21,455 bases of DNA from JBFXDI01 sp050181295 (GTDB lineage: Bacteria > Pseudomonadota > Alphaproteobacteria > Rhizobiales > Aestuariivirgaceae). Shown piece after piece: positions 7,052 to 14,761 of the stretch. The DNA lies in contig JBFXDI010000066.1 of NCBI GenBank assembly GCA_050181295.1, positions 1 to 21,455 on the forward strand, written 5' to 3'. A model generated the notes under the pieces. It saw only the letters and a list, made by a program, of their open reading frames with translations, ran no database searches and had not been told where the DNA came from. A program made the position numbers and the translations under genes. Positions within the stretch are counted from its first letter, which is position 1. Every line of letters starts with the position of its first letter.

Positions 7052-8066
7052 CGTCGTCCTCGCCAACGTCACCAAGCGGTTCGGCGCCGTTACGGCCGTC
7101 GACGACGTCAGCCTCTCGATCGGCGATGGTGAGTTCCTGGTGCTGCTCGGGCCGACCGGGGCCGGCAAGACGACGACGCTCCGGCTCGTGGCGGGACTGG
7201 AGGCGGCGGACAACGGCGCCATTTCGATCGGCGGACGCGACGTCACCGGCGAGGCGCCGGCGCAGCGCGACGTCGCCTTCGTGTTCCAGCAGTTCTCGCT
7301 CTATCCGCACCTGTCAGTTTACGACAACCTCGCCTTTCCGCTGCGCTCGCCGGCGCGCCGGGTGGCGGAGGCCGAGATCAAGGCGCGGGTGGAGGAGATC
7401 GCCGCCCTGCTTCGCATCCCGCACAAGCTCGCCAACAAGGCGACGCAGCTCTCGGGCGGAGAGATGCAGCGCGTCGCCATCGGCCGCGCGCTGGTGCGCC
7501 AGCCCTCGATCTACCTCATGGACGAGCCGCTCTCCTCGCTCGACGCCAAGCTTCGGGGCGACCTCCGGCTCGAGCTCAAGCGCATCCAGGCCGATCTCGG
7601 CTCGACCATGCTCTACGTGACGCACGACCAGATCGAGGCCATGACCATGGCCACCCGCATCGGCATCCTGGAGAAGGGCAGGCTGGTGCAGATCGGCACG
7701 CCGCGCGAGATCTATGAGGATCCGCGCAACATCTATGTGGCGACGCGGCTCGGCCAGCCCGCCATCAATCTCGTGCCCGAGGGCGTGATCGAGACGGGCG
7801 GCGCGCCCAAGGGCGCGAGCCTCGTGGGTGTGAGGACCGAGCATCTGAGGATTGCGCGTCTCAACGGCTCGGCCGCGGCCTGCGTGGGCAAGGTGGAGTG
7901 GATCGAGCATCTCGGCGACCAGAACTATCTGCATGTGAGCGTCGGCGACCACCGGCTGGTCACGCTGTCCTCCTCCGAAAGCGAGCTCGAGGCCGGCGAC
8001 AAGGTGACGATCAGCGCGGTGAAGCCCCTCTTTTTCGACGCCTCGGGCGCGCGCATCAGGAACTGA
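7044..8066 (+). CDS. ABC transporter ATP-binding protein 2 (canonical motifs)
   Basis: This second MalK/UgpC-type ATPase has 340 residues. Walker A is GPTGAGKTT (36-44), the Q-loop is VFQQFSLYPH, the signature is a normal LSGGE (136-140), Walker B is YLMDEPLSSLDAKLR and the H-loop is YVTHDQIEA. The C-terminal region contains VGVRTEHLRI, as in TOBE domains. ATG 7044 overlaps the end of ATPase 1 by eight bases. dhaL begins only four bases after its stop, linking importer and kinase in one operon. Its intact signature would complete the site that uses the Walker A of ATPase 1. It energises uptake through the two permeases. Confidence 0.93.
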   Translation: MADVVLANVTKRFGAVTAVDDVSLSIGDGEFLVLLGPTGAGKTTTLRLVAGLEAADNGAISIGGRDVTGEAPAQRDVAFVFQQFSLYPHLSVYDNLAFPLRSPARRVAEAEIKARVEEIAALLRIPHKLANKATQLSGGEMQRVAIGRALVRQPSIYLMDEPLSSLDAKLRGDLRLELKRIQADLGSTMLYVTHDQIEAMTMATRIGILEKGRLVQIGTPREIYEDPRNIYVATRLGQPAINLVPEGVIETGGAPKGASLVGVRTEHLRIARLNGSAAACVGKVEWIEHLGDQNYLHVSVGDHRLVTLSSSESELEAGDKVTISAVKPLFFDASGARIRN

Positions 8067-8070
8067 CGGC

Positions 8071-8673
8071 ATGGAAAGAGCAACGTTCAGAACCCTGATC
8101 GAGATGGTCGCCAGCAAGGTGATCGCGCATGCGGAGGAGCTCACCGATCTCGACCGCGCCATCGGGGATGCCGACCACGGCATCAACATGAAGCGTGGCT
8201 TCGAGGCGGTGCTCGCAGAGATCGACGAGCTCGCCGGAAAGCCCCTGCCGGAAGCGCTCCAGAAGGGCGGCATGCTGCTCGTCATGAAGGTCGGGGGCGC
8301 TTCCGGCCCTCTCTACGGCACGCTCTTCATGGCGCTCGGCAAGTCGCTTCCCCCCGATCCCGACCGGACCCAGGCGGCGAAGGCGCTCGGCGAGGCCATC
8401 GCGGCGGTCAAGGCGCGCGGCAAGTCGGACGCGGGCCAGAAGACGATGCTCGATGTGCTCGTGCCGCTGCAGCAGGCGCTCGCAGCGGGCGCCGACGGCC
8501 CCGCGCTCAAGGCGGCGGCCGACGAGGCGGCGAAGGCGACGGTGCCGATGCAGGCCATCCGCGGCCGCGCTTCCTTCCTCGGCGAGCGCTCGGTCGGCCA
8601 CATGGACCCCGGCGCCCGCTCCAGCGCCCTCATCCTTTCCGCCATCGTCGATGCCCTGGAGGCCCGCGCATGA
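8071..8673 (+). CDS. dhaL: Dihydroxyacetone kinase subunit DhaL (ADP-binding)
   Basis: DhaL (200 residues) holds ADP/ATP through two Mg ions and passes phosphate from DhaM to the ketose bound on DhaK. The hallmark stretch LDRAIGDADHGINM supplies Asp28, Asp33 and Asp35, corresponding to the Mg ligands of E. coli DhaL. GGASGPLYGT (the nucleotide-capping glycine/serine loop) and GHMDPGARSS near the end are also family motifs. The length is typical for the PTS-dependent type, without the DhaK domain fused in ATP-dependent kinases. It starts four bases after ATPase 2, and its stop overlaps the dhaM start (ATGA, 8670-8673). Confidence 0.95.
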   Translation: MERATFRTLIEMVASKVIAHAEELTDLDRAIGDADHGINMKRGFEAVLAEIDELAGKPLPEALQKGGMLLVMKVGGASGPLYGTLFMALGKSLPPDPDRTQAAKALGEAIAAVKARGKSDAGQKTMLDVLVPLQQALAAGADGPALKAAADEAAKATVPMQAIRGRASFLGERSVGHMDPGARSSALILSAIVDALEARA

Positions 8674-9062
8674 CCCTGAATGTCGGCATCGTCATCGTCT
8701 CGCATTCGCCCGATGTCGCGCGCGGCACGGCCGACATGGTGCGCCAGATGGTGGGCGACGAGGTGCCGCTCGCCCATTGCGGCGGCGACCCGGCGGGGGG
8801 GCTCGGCACGAGCGTGGAGAAGATCATGGCCGCCATCGACCAGGCCTGGTCGGAGGCAGGCGTCGCCATCCTCGTCGATCTCGGGGGTGCCGAGACCAAC
8901 AGCGAGATGGCGATCGAGATGCTGCCCGAGGAGAGGCGCGGCAAGGTCACGATCTGCAATGCGCCGGTGGTCGAGGGCGCAGTCATGGCGGCGACGGAAG
9001 CCTCCTCGGGCGCGGCGCTCGAAGTGGTGCGTCGGACGGCCGAAGAACTCTACGCAAGCTGA
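8670..9062 (+). CDS. dhaM: DhaM, EIIA-mannose-like phosphocarrier for DhaL
   Basis: This 130-residue protein has the EIIA-mannose fold. It carries phosphate on His12 in VSHSPDVARG and hands it to the nucleotide in DhaL. GGDPAGGLGTS and LVDLGGAETNSEMA are typical of DhaM. In E. coli, DhaM is a fusion of this domain with HPr and a partial enzyme I; here only the EIIA part is present, and HPr and enzyme I are separate genes just downstream. The start overlaps dhaL by four bases. It is followed by a 150-base gap filled by G/C-rich hairpins. Confidence 0.93.
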   Translation: MTLNVGIVIVSHSPDVARGTADMVRQMVGDEVPLAHCGGDPAGGLGTSVEKIMAAIDQAWSEAGVAILVDLGGAETNSEMAIEMLPEERRGKVTICNAPVVEGAVMAATEASSGAALEVVRRTAEELYAS

Positions 9063-9096
9063 TGCGGAAGGTGGTCACCATGTCGCCTCTTGATTC

Positions 9097-9188
9097 CTCC
9101 CACTCGATGGGGGAGGTCGGCCCGCAGGGCCGGGTGGGGGTGACCAGCCTGTCACCCCTCCCCTACCCCTCCCCATCAAGGGGAGGGG
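9097..9188. repeat. G/C-rich triple-hairpin repeat between dhaM and the HPr gene
   Basis: Three perfect hairpins lie in a row: CCTCCC/GGGAGG (9097-9102, 9111-9116), GGGGTGAC/GTCACCCC (9137-9144, 9151-9158) and CCCCTCCCC/GGGGAGGGG (9166-9174, 9180-9188). The last resembles the hairpins at 17524-17544 and 17600-17620 inside the iorAB fusion, so the two probably belong to one repeat family. It splits an otherwise tight gene run and could act on mRNA stability. No run of T follows, so it is not a standard terminator. Confidence 0.75.
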
Positions 9189-9212
9189 AGCAGTGCAACG
9201 GATCGGACCGAC

Positions 9213-9518
9213 ATGAGTGAAGCAACGGCCAGAGCCTCCGTCCTGATGACGCATCCGGTGGGCCTGCATGCACGCCCGTCGGTGAAGTTCACCAAGCTCG
9301 CGAAGACCTTCCAGAGCCGCATCGAGATCGCCGCCACGCCGGAGGGCCCGTGGATCGACGCCAAGAGCATCGTCAAGGTCATGGCAGCGAAGGTCCCGCA
9401 GCATGCGCGCCTCGAGCTTCGCGCGGACGGTCCGGACGCGGCGGCTGCCGTCGCCGCGCTTGCGGGCCTTGTCGAGCGCGATTTCGACGAGACCCACGCC
9501 GATGCCGCGACCGGTTGA
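9213..9518 (+). CDS. ptsH: HPr family phosphocarrier protein
   Basis: This 101-residue HPr has the active-site motif GLHARPS with phosphorylatable His19 and the second conserved region WIDAKSIVKVMAAKV. HPr accepts phosphate from enzyme I and delivers it here most likely to DhaM His12. The last 17 bases overlap the enzyme I start, so the two are translationally coupled. The position inside the dha cluster argues for a dedicated carrier and not the nitrogen-PTS NPr usual in alphaproteobacteria. The start is ATG 9213, with only a distant purine-rich site (GGGGAGGGGAG, 9181-9190) at the edge of the repeat. Confidence 0.93.
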   Translation: MSEATARASVLMTHPVGLHARPSVKFTKLAKTFQSRIEIAATPEGPWIDAKSIVKVMAAKVPQHARLELRADGPDAAAAVAALAGLVERDFDETHADAATG

Positions 9519-11121
9519 GCTCTTCGGACAGGCCGCCTCGCCAGGCATCGCCTCGGGGCCTCTGGTCTGGGTGGGTCGGAGGACCGGCACACGCCGCATC
9601 GCCGGCGGCCCTGAACAGGAGAAGGCCGCGCTCGCTGCCGCCATCGAGGCCTCGATCGCGAGCCTCTCTGTTCTCATGGAGGCGGCGGACGAGGAAGACG
9701 CGGCCGGCATGCTCGCCTTCCAGATCGCCATGCTGGAGGACGAGACGCTGAGCGCGCCGGCGCTCGAAGCCATCGCGCTCGGCTCGCCCGCCGACGCTGC
9801 CTGGGAAGCGGCGCTCGCGCCGCAGGTCGCGGAGTACGAAGCGGCAGAGGACGACTACTTCCGCGCCCGCGCCTCGGATCTGAAGGATCTGCGCGACCGG
9901 GTGCTGCGGCATCTTTCGGGCGAGACCGGGGAGAACCGGCCGAAAGGCGCCATCCTCGCGGGCGAGGACGCGTCGCCCACCCTCTTCCTAGAGACGGACT
10001 GGAGCGAGGGTGGCGGACTGGTCCTGAGCGAAGGGAGCATCAACAGCCATGTCGCGATCCTCGCCCGGGCGCGGGGCGTGCCCATGGTGGTGGGCGTTGG
10101 CGCCATCGATCCGGCCCCCGATGCCGAAGCCATCGTCAACGGTACGTGCGGGCGCGTGATCCTGAACCCCGATGCGGCGGCGAAGGCCGAAGCCTGGGCC
10201 GATGCCGAAGCCGAGCGGCAGGTGAGCGAGCAGGCAACGCGCTATCTCGCGCGCCCTGCCGCAACCGCCGACGGAACGCCGGTGAAGGTGCTGATCAATG
10301 TGGCGGGACCGCAGGATGTCGAGCGCATCGACCCGGTGAGCTGCGACGGCATCGGCCTCATGCGCACCGAGTTCCTGTTCCGTGACGGCGAGGCCTTTCC
10401 GGACGAGGACACGCAGTATCGCGCCTACCGGAAGCTCCTCGAATGGGCGGGCACGCGACCCGTCACCATCCGCACGCTCGACATCGGCGGGGACAAGCCG
10501 ATCAAGGGGCTTACCGTCGAGGGCGAGGCGAACGCCTTCCTCGGGGTGCGCGGCATCCGCCTGTCGCTGAAGCGTCCCGAGGTCTTCCGCGTGCAGCTCC
10601 GGGCGCTGGCGCGCGCCGCGGTGCATGGCACGCTGAAGGTGATGTGGCCCATGGTGACGGTGCCGGAGGAGCTGGACGAGGCGCGCGCGCTCTTCGAGGA
10701 GTCGCTCGCTGGCCTGAAGGCGCGAGGCGTCCCCGCCGCGCGGCCGCCGCTCGGGATGATGGTCGAGGTGCCGGCCGCCGCCATCACGCCCGAACGCTTC
10801 TCGGCCGCCGAGTTCTTCTCGATCGGGTCCAACGACCTTCTGCAATATGTCGCCGCCGCCTCGCGCGACAACGGCGCGGTGGCTTCGCTCGCCGAGGCCT
10901 CGCTGCCGGCTGTCCTGGCGCTCATCGGGGGGCTCGCCGAGCACGCCCGCAAGCGCGGCATCGAGGTTTCGATCTGCGGCGACCTCGCTGGCGATCCCAT
11001 GGCCGCCAGCCCGCTGCTCAAGGCCGGGCTCCGCTCGCTCTCGGTCGCGCCGGTGGCGCTCGCGCGCGTCAAGGCCGCCGTCGCGCAAGTCCATCTCGGG
11101 TCCGTCCATGACGCGGCATGA
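9502..11121 (+). CDS. ptsI: PTS enzyme I (PEP-protein phosphotransferase)
   Basis: Enzyme I uses PEP to phosphorylate its own histidine and then HPr. From ATG 9502 it has 539 residues, slightly shorter than E. coli enzyme I. An upstream in-frame ATG at 9403 would give an Arg-rich head that is just out-of-frame HPr sequence, so it was rejected. It starts FGQAASPGIASGP as the family does. The phospho-histidine is His183 in SEGSINSHVAILAR. PEP site residues include Arg288 (GLMRTEFLF), TLDIGGDKP, MVEVPAA, SIGSNDLLQY and Cys492 (ICGDLAGDP). There is no GAF domain, so it is not PtsP. It overlaps HPr by 17 bases and the next gene by 14. Confidence 0.93.
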   Translation: MPRPVELFGQAASPGIASGPLVWVGRRTGTRRIAGGPEQEKAALAAAIEASIASLSVLMEAADEEDAAGMLAFQIAMLEDETLSAPALEAIALGSPADAAWEAALAPQVAEYEAAEDDYFRARASDLKDLRDRVLRHLSGETGENRPKGAILAGEDASPTLFLETDWSEGGGLVLSEGSINSHVAILARARGVPMVVGVGAIDPAPDAEAIVNGTCGRVILNPDAAAKAEAWADAEAERQVSEQATRYLARPAATADGTPVKVLINVAGPQDVERIDPVSCDGIGLMRTEFLFRDGEAFPDEDTQYRAYRKLLEWAGTRPVTIRTLDIGGDKPIKGLTVEGEANAFLGVRGIRLSLKRPEVFRVQLRALARAAVHGTLKVMWPMVTVPEELDEARALFEESLAGLKARGVPAARPPLGMMVEVPAAAITPERFSAAEFFSIGSNDLLQYVAAASRDNGAVASLAEASLPAVLALIGGLAEHARKRGIEVSICGDLAGDPMAASPLLKAGLRSLSVAPVALARVKAAVAQVHLGSVHDAA

Positions 11122-11536
11122 GCGGATCGCGCCCGAGGCGCAGGCCGAGGCCGTGGCGGAATACAAGGCGATCCTCCGCGAGGTGCTGGACGCCCGGCCT
11201 TCGGGCACGCGCCAGCGGCTGGCCGACGCGCTGGGAAAGAACCGGAGCTTCGTCTCCCAGATCGCCAACCCGCAGTACGCCACGCCCATTCCCGCCACGC
11301 ATCTCGACCTCATCTTCGAGATCTGCCACTTCCCGCCGGCGACCCGCGAGCGCTTCCTGTCGGCCTATGCGCGCGCACACTCGGCAAGGCTCGCCCGCCG
11401 TCACGAGCCCTCAAAACTCCGCCGCCACACCATCCTGCTGCCGGACCTCGGCTCGGCGCAACGCAACCAGAAGATCGACGCGCTGGTCGCCGATTTCGTC
11501 CGCAAGCTGACCAGGATTTTGGATGAGCCGGAGTAA
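11108..11536 (+). CDS. Small helix-turn-helix protein inside the dha operon
   Basis: This 142-residue protein starts at ATG 11108, 14 bases inside the enzyme I gene. A Xre/Cro-like helix-turn-helix is visible at about residues 34-54 (TRQRLADALGKNRSFVSQIAN): a first helix RQRLADAL, turn GKN, and recognition helix RSFVSQIA. Further helices follow (PATHLDLIFEICHF, ATRERFLSAYARAH). The tail is basic and then hydrophobic/acidic, with a possible oligomerising helix (KIDALVADFVRKLTRIL). I do not recognise a named family. Tight coupling to enzyme I and placement before dhaK suggest a regulator of this operon or of sensing of the phosphorelay. It is unlike E. coli DhaR, which is a large sigma-54 activator. 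Confidence 0.8.
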   Translation: MTRHERIAPEAQAEAVAEYKAILREVLDARPSGTRQRLADALGKNRSFVSQIANPQYATPIPATHLDLIFEICHFPPATRERFLSAYARAHSARLARRHEPSKLRRHTILLPDLGSAQRNQKIDALVADFVRKLTRILDEPE

Positions 11537-11541
11537 AAGTT

Positions 11542-11616
11542 CGTCATGGCCGGGCCTGACCCGGCCATCCTTTTCACAACCGGCAAGAGGATTGCCGGGT
11601 CGAGCCGGCAATGACG
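11542..11616. repeat. Inverted pair of GTCAT...ATCC palindromes upstream of dhaK
   Basis: A unit at 11542-11570 (stem GGCCGGG/CCCGGCC, ends CGTCAT and ATCC) faces a second at 11589-11616 (stem TGCCGG/CCGGCA, ends GGAT and ATGACG). Together they form a paired, head-to-head element like a BIME. It lies between the helix-turn-helix gene and dhaK. No regulatory role can be shown, but it may process or stabilise the mRNA. Confidence 0.75.
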
Positions 11617-11639
11617 TTTGGATAGGGAGAACGCCAGCC

Positions 11640-12629
11640 ATGAAGAAGTTCCTGAACTCCACCGACACGCTGCTCAGCGAAAGCCTTGACGGCTTCGCGG
11701 CGGCGCATGGAGACCTCGTGAGCCTCGGCGAGGAGCGGAAGTTCGTGCGGCGCAAGACCCTCAAGCCCGGCAAGGTGGCGCTCATCTCGGGCGGCGGCTC
11801 CGGCCATGAGCCGCTGCATGCGGGCTTCGTCGGCCACGGCATGCTGGACGCGGCCTGCCCCGGCCAGGTCTTCACATCGCCGACGCCCGACCAGATGCTC
11901 GCCGCCGCCGAGGCGGTCGACACCGGCGCGGGCGTGCTCTTCATCGTCAAGAACTACGAAGGCGACGTCATGAACTTCGACATGGCGCGCGAGATGGCGC
12001 AGGGGAAGGCGGCAAGCGTCGTCACGGACGACGACGTGGCGGTCGAGAACTCGACCTACACCACCGGGCGGCGCGGCGTCGCCGGCACCATGGTCGTGGA
12101 GCGCATCGTCGGCGCGGCGGCGGAGGAAGGACTCGACCTCGACGCGCTGAAAGCGCTCGGCGACAAGGTCAACAAGGCCACGCGCTCCATGGGCGCGGCG
12201 CTCACGAGCTGCACCGTGCCCGCCGCCGGCCGGCCCACCTTCGACATCGGCGAGGACGAGATGGAAATGGGCGTCGGCATCCATGGCGAGCCAGGCCGCC
12301 GGCGCGTCAAGCTCATGAGCGCGGATGCGGCGGCAGCCGAGATGGCCGGCGCCATCCTCGGCGACTTCGGCACGCAGGCGAAGGGCGACGCGCTCCTGCT
12401 CGTCAACGGCTTCGGCGGCACGCCCCTGATGGAGCTCTACCTCATGTACCACGCGGCGCGTGCGCTCCTGGAGAAGCAGGGCGTGCGGGCCGTGCGGTCG
12501 CTCGTCGGCAACTACGTCACCTCGCTCGACATGGCGGGCTGCTCCGTCACCGTCACGCGGCTCGACACCGAGATGGCGCGGCTCTGGGACAGCCCTGTCC
12601 ACACCCCGGCGCTCCGCTGGGGAATGTGA
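11640..12629 (+). CDS. dhaK: Dihydroxyacetone kinase subunit DhaK (ketose-binding)
   Basis: DhaK (329 residues) binds dihydroxyacetone, or a related short ketose, covalently as a hemiaminal to a histidine and receives phosphate from DhaL-bound ATP. His215 (GVGIHGEPG) matches the covalent His218 of E. coli; His56 (GGGSGHEPLHAG) and Asp109 (EGDVMNFDMA) match its catalytic His56 and Asp109. The start is ATG 11640, with GGGAGAA at about 11624-11630. The frame is open upstream but only through repeat DNA. It is the sole DhaK in the window and completes the K-L-M set, although separated from dhaL by four genes. DhaK-family members can also act on C4 ketoses such as erythrulose, so substrate is not certain. 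Confidence 0.95.
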   Translation: MKKFLNSTDTLLSESLDGFAAAHGDLVSLGEERKFVRRKTLKPGKVALISGGGSGHEPLHAGFVGHGMLDAACPGQVFTSPTPDQMLAAAEAVDTGAGVLFIVKNYEGDVMNFDMAREMAQGKAASVVTDDDVAVENSTYTTGRRGVAGTMVVERIVGAAAEEGLDLDALKALGDKVNKATRSMGAALTSCTVPAAGRPTFDIGEDEMEMGVGIHGEPGRRRVKLMSADAAAAEMAGAILGDFGTQAKGDALLLVNGFGGTPLMELYLMYHAARALLEKQGVRAVRSLVGNYVTSLDMAGCSVTVTRLDTEMARLWDSPVHTPALRWGM

Positions 12630-12635
12630 CGGGCC

Positions 12636-12723
12636 GCCATCACCGGGCTTGACCCGGTGATCGTTTTGGCGGCTACAGCGTTGGGCATGGAAAAGGATGG
12701 CCGGGTCGAGCCCGGCCATGACG
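12636..12723. repeat. Inverted pair of GTCAT...ATCC palindromes between dhaK and the PfkB kinase
   Basis: The unit at 12636-12662 has stem CACCGGG/CCCGGTG, and that at 12695-12723 has stem GGCCGGG/CCCGGCC, in opposite orientation, separated by 32 bases. The last bases (ATGACG) end 20 bases before the kinase start. Stems differ between the two copies but remain complementary. It is the same family as at 11542-11616. Confidence 0.75.
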
Positions 12724-12742
12724 CTTGATCGAAGGAGCCTCC

Positions 12743-13852
12743 ATGCGCGCGCTCACCATCGGCTCGGCCATGATCGACATCATCGTCCTCGTGGACAGCC
12801 GCAATGTCGAGCGCATGACCATGACGAACGAGAACGCCTCCTTCCTCCTGCTCGAGCAGGGCGCCAAGGTCGAGGCGCATGCGATCTCCAGCCATTGCGG
12901 CGGCGGCGCCGTCAACACCGCGGTGGCGCTGAAGCGGCTCGGCTCCCGCGTCGCCGCACTCGCCAAGACCGGCCGTGACGGCAACGCGAAACGCGTGCGG
13001 ACCTTCCTCGAAGCGGAAGGCGTGGAGACCGGCAGGCTGCTCGACACCGACGAACTCGCCACCGGACAGGCGGTCATGGTCTCCTCGCACGACCGCAACG
13101 CCACCATCTTCACGCATCGCGGCGCCAACGGGCTCATCCGACCATCCGACCTTCCGGCGAGCCTCTTCAAGGGGCTCGAGCTCGTCTATGTGTCGGGCCT
13201 CTCCAACCGCTCGTCGGACTGCTTCCCCGGCCTCATGAAGGTCGCCATTGGAGCGGGCGCCTTCGTCGCCTCCAATCCCGGCATCCGCCAGATCACCTCG
13301 CGCACCGAGGCCCTCCTCACCTCGATCGCGGGGCTCGGCCTCATGTCGGTCAACCGCAAGGAGGCGAACGCGCTCGTGCCCGCGATGTCCGCCCGCGCAT
13401 CCGGCCGCAAGGCGAGGAAAGCCCGCGGCGCCAGGGAGAAGGACGTGCCGCGGCTCATGCGCATCGGGCTCTCCTTCGGCGGCTTCGACATGGGGCTCGT
13501 CGAGTTCGCCGACACGCTCCTCTCGACGACCGGCCTCAAGCGCCTCGTCATCACCGACGGATCCGAAGGCGCGATCCTCGCCGACGCCAAAGGCTTCCAC
13601 CACTGTCCCATCCTCAAGGTGGAGGTGATGGGCACGGCGGGCGCGGGCGATGCCTTCTCCTCCACTCTTTCCTTCATGCTGGCCTCGGGCGCCGAGCCCC
13701 AGGACGCACTCCGGGCCGCGAGCATCAATGCGGCTTCCGTCGTGACGCATGCCGACACGACCGAGGGGCTCCTCGACCTCGAGACGCTCAAGAACCGTGC
13801 CGCGGCGGCACAGAAGGAGCTTCCGGTCGGCACCTGGCCCTGGAAGACGTGA
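12743..13852 (+). CDS. PfkB-family carbohydrate kinase
   Basis: This 369-residue ribokinase-like (PfkB) kinase transfers phosphate from ATP to a sugar or sugar acid. The N-terminal glycine motif CGGGAVNTAVALKRLG is at residues 52-67. The catalytic and anion-hole motif is GTAGAGDAF with Asp303 as base. The start is ATG 12743 with GAAGGAG at 12731-12737; a TTG at 12725 is upstream but before that site. A very basic stretch near residues 217-235 (rich in Arg, Lys and Ala) interrupts the core between the NRKEAN and LSFGGFD segments and looks like an extra surface loop. It follows dhaK and may phosphorylate another intermediate of the same pathway. The substrate is unassigned. Confidence 0.9.
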   Translation: MRALTIGSAMIDIIVLVDSRNVERMTMTNENASFLLLEQGAKVEAHAISSHCGGGAVNTAVALKRLGSRVAALAKTGRDGNAKRVRTFLEAEGVETGRLLDTDELATGQAVMVSSHDRNATIFTHRGANGLIRPSDLPASLFKGLELVYVSGLSNRSSDCFPGLMKVAIGAGAFVASNPGIRQITSRTEALLTSIAGLGLMSVNRKEANALVPAMSARASGRKARKARGAREKDVPRLMRIGLSFGGFDMGLVEFADTLLSTTGLKRLVITDGSEGAILADAKGFHHCPILKVEVMGTAGAGDAFSSTLSFMLASGAEPQDALRAASINAASVVTHADTTEGLLDLETLKNRAAAAQKELPVGTWPWKT

Positions 13853-13885
13853 CCCCCTATCGATTTCGGTGGCGATTTCCCGCTC

Positions 13886-13945
13886 GTCCCCGCGGAAGCG
13901 GGGACCCAGGGACTTCGGATCATGGATTCCCGCTTGCGCGGGAAT
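13886..13945. repeat. Two hairpins between the PfkB kinase and SDR genes
   Basis: GTCCCCGC/GCGGGGAC (13886-13893, 13898-13905) and ATTCCCGC/GCGGGAAT (13926-13933, 13938-13945) are perfect 8-base stems with 4-base loops, joined by a short spacer. Each contains a CCCGC-type core, so they appear to be related halves of one intergenic element. They fill the 149-base gap and are followed by no T run. Confidence 0.75.
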
Positions 13946-14001
13946 GAGCGGAATGGTCAACCTGCTCGACCGATCTCCAAACCAGGAAGGACCGAGCGCG
14001 C

Positions 14002-14748
14002 ATGAGCCGACCCGTCATCGTCACCGGAGGAAGCCGCGGCATCGGAGCGGCGACGGCGAGGCTCCTGGCCCAGCGCGGCCATGACGTCGCGATCAGCTAT
14101 GCCGGCAACGAGAAGGCCGCCCGCTCTGTCGTCTCCGAGATCGAGGCGGCCGGCCGGCGGGCCGTCGCAATCCAAGGCGACGTCGCCGTGGAGGCCGACG
14201 TCGTGCGGCTCTTCGCGGAAGCCGAAAAGGCGCTCGGCGCCCCCTACGGCCTCGTCAACAATGCGGGCATGCTGCACAACCAGTCGCGGCTCGACGCCAT
14301 GTCGGAGGAGCGCCTGACCAGGAGCTTCGCCGTGAATGTGGTGGGCTCCTTCCTCTGCGCGCGGGAAGCCGTGAAGCGCATGTCCACGCGCTTCGGCGGC
14401 AAAGGCGGCTCGATCGTCAACGTCTCCTCCGTCGCCTCGCGGCTCGGCGGACCCAACGAATATATCGACTATGCCGCCACCAAGGGTGCGATCGATTCGA
14501 TGACCATCGGGCTCGCCAAGGAGGTGGGCGCGGAGGGCGTGCGCGTGAACGCGGTGAGGCCCGGCCTCATCATCACCGAGATCCACGCCTCGGGCGGGGA
14601 GCCCGGCCGCGTCGACCGTCTGAAGTCCATGGTGCCGATGGGCCGCGGCGGCACGGCCGAGGAGGTGGCCGCCGCCATCGTCTGGCTCATCTCGGACGAG
14701 GCGTCCTACATCACCGGCGCGCTCCTCGACATCAGCGCCGGGAGGTAG
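14002..14748 (+). CDS. SDR-family NAD(P)-dependent oxidoreductase
   Basis: This classical short-chain dehydrogenase/reductase has 248 residues, the usual length. The cofactor motif is TGGSRGIG (8-15) and the structural motif NNAG is at 86-89. The catalytic set is Ser143 (NVSS), Tyr157 and Lys161 (YAATK), with PGLIITEIH after the active site. The lack of an acidic residue at the end of the second strand (SYAGNEKAA) hints at NADP preference, as a weak inference. AGGAAGGA lies at about 13982-13989 before ATG 14002. Such enzymes interconvert alcohol and keto groups of sugars or polyols. It is followed after 13 bases by the ABM gene. The substrate is unassigned. Confidence 0.93.
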   Translation: MSRPVIVTGGSRGIGAATARLLAQRGHDVAISYAGNEKAARSVVSEIEAAGRRAVAIQGDVAVEADVVRLFAEAEKALGAPYGLVNNAGMLHNQSRLDAMSEERLTRSFAVNVVGSFLCAREAVKRMSTRFGGKGGSIVNVSSVASRLGGPNEYIDYAATKGAIDSMTIGLAKEVGAEGVRVNAVRPGLIITEIHASGGEPGRVDRLKSMVPMGRGGTAEEVAAAIVWLISDEASYITGALLDISAGR

Positions 14749-14761
14749 AGGAGGTAAACCG

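Noticed and set aside
9403..9501. Upstream ATG extending enzyme I by 33 residues
   Set aside because: The extension is an out-of-frame reading of the HPr gene, Arg/Ser-rich, and the family sequence begins just after ATG 9502.
11523..11639. Upstream extension of dhaK
   Set aside because: It would translate repeat DNA; ATG 11640 has a good ribosome site and matches DhaK numbering (His56, Asp109).
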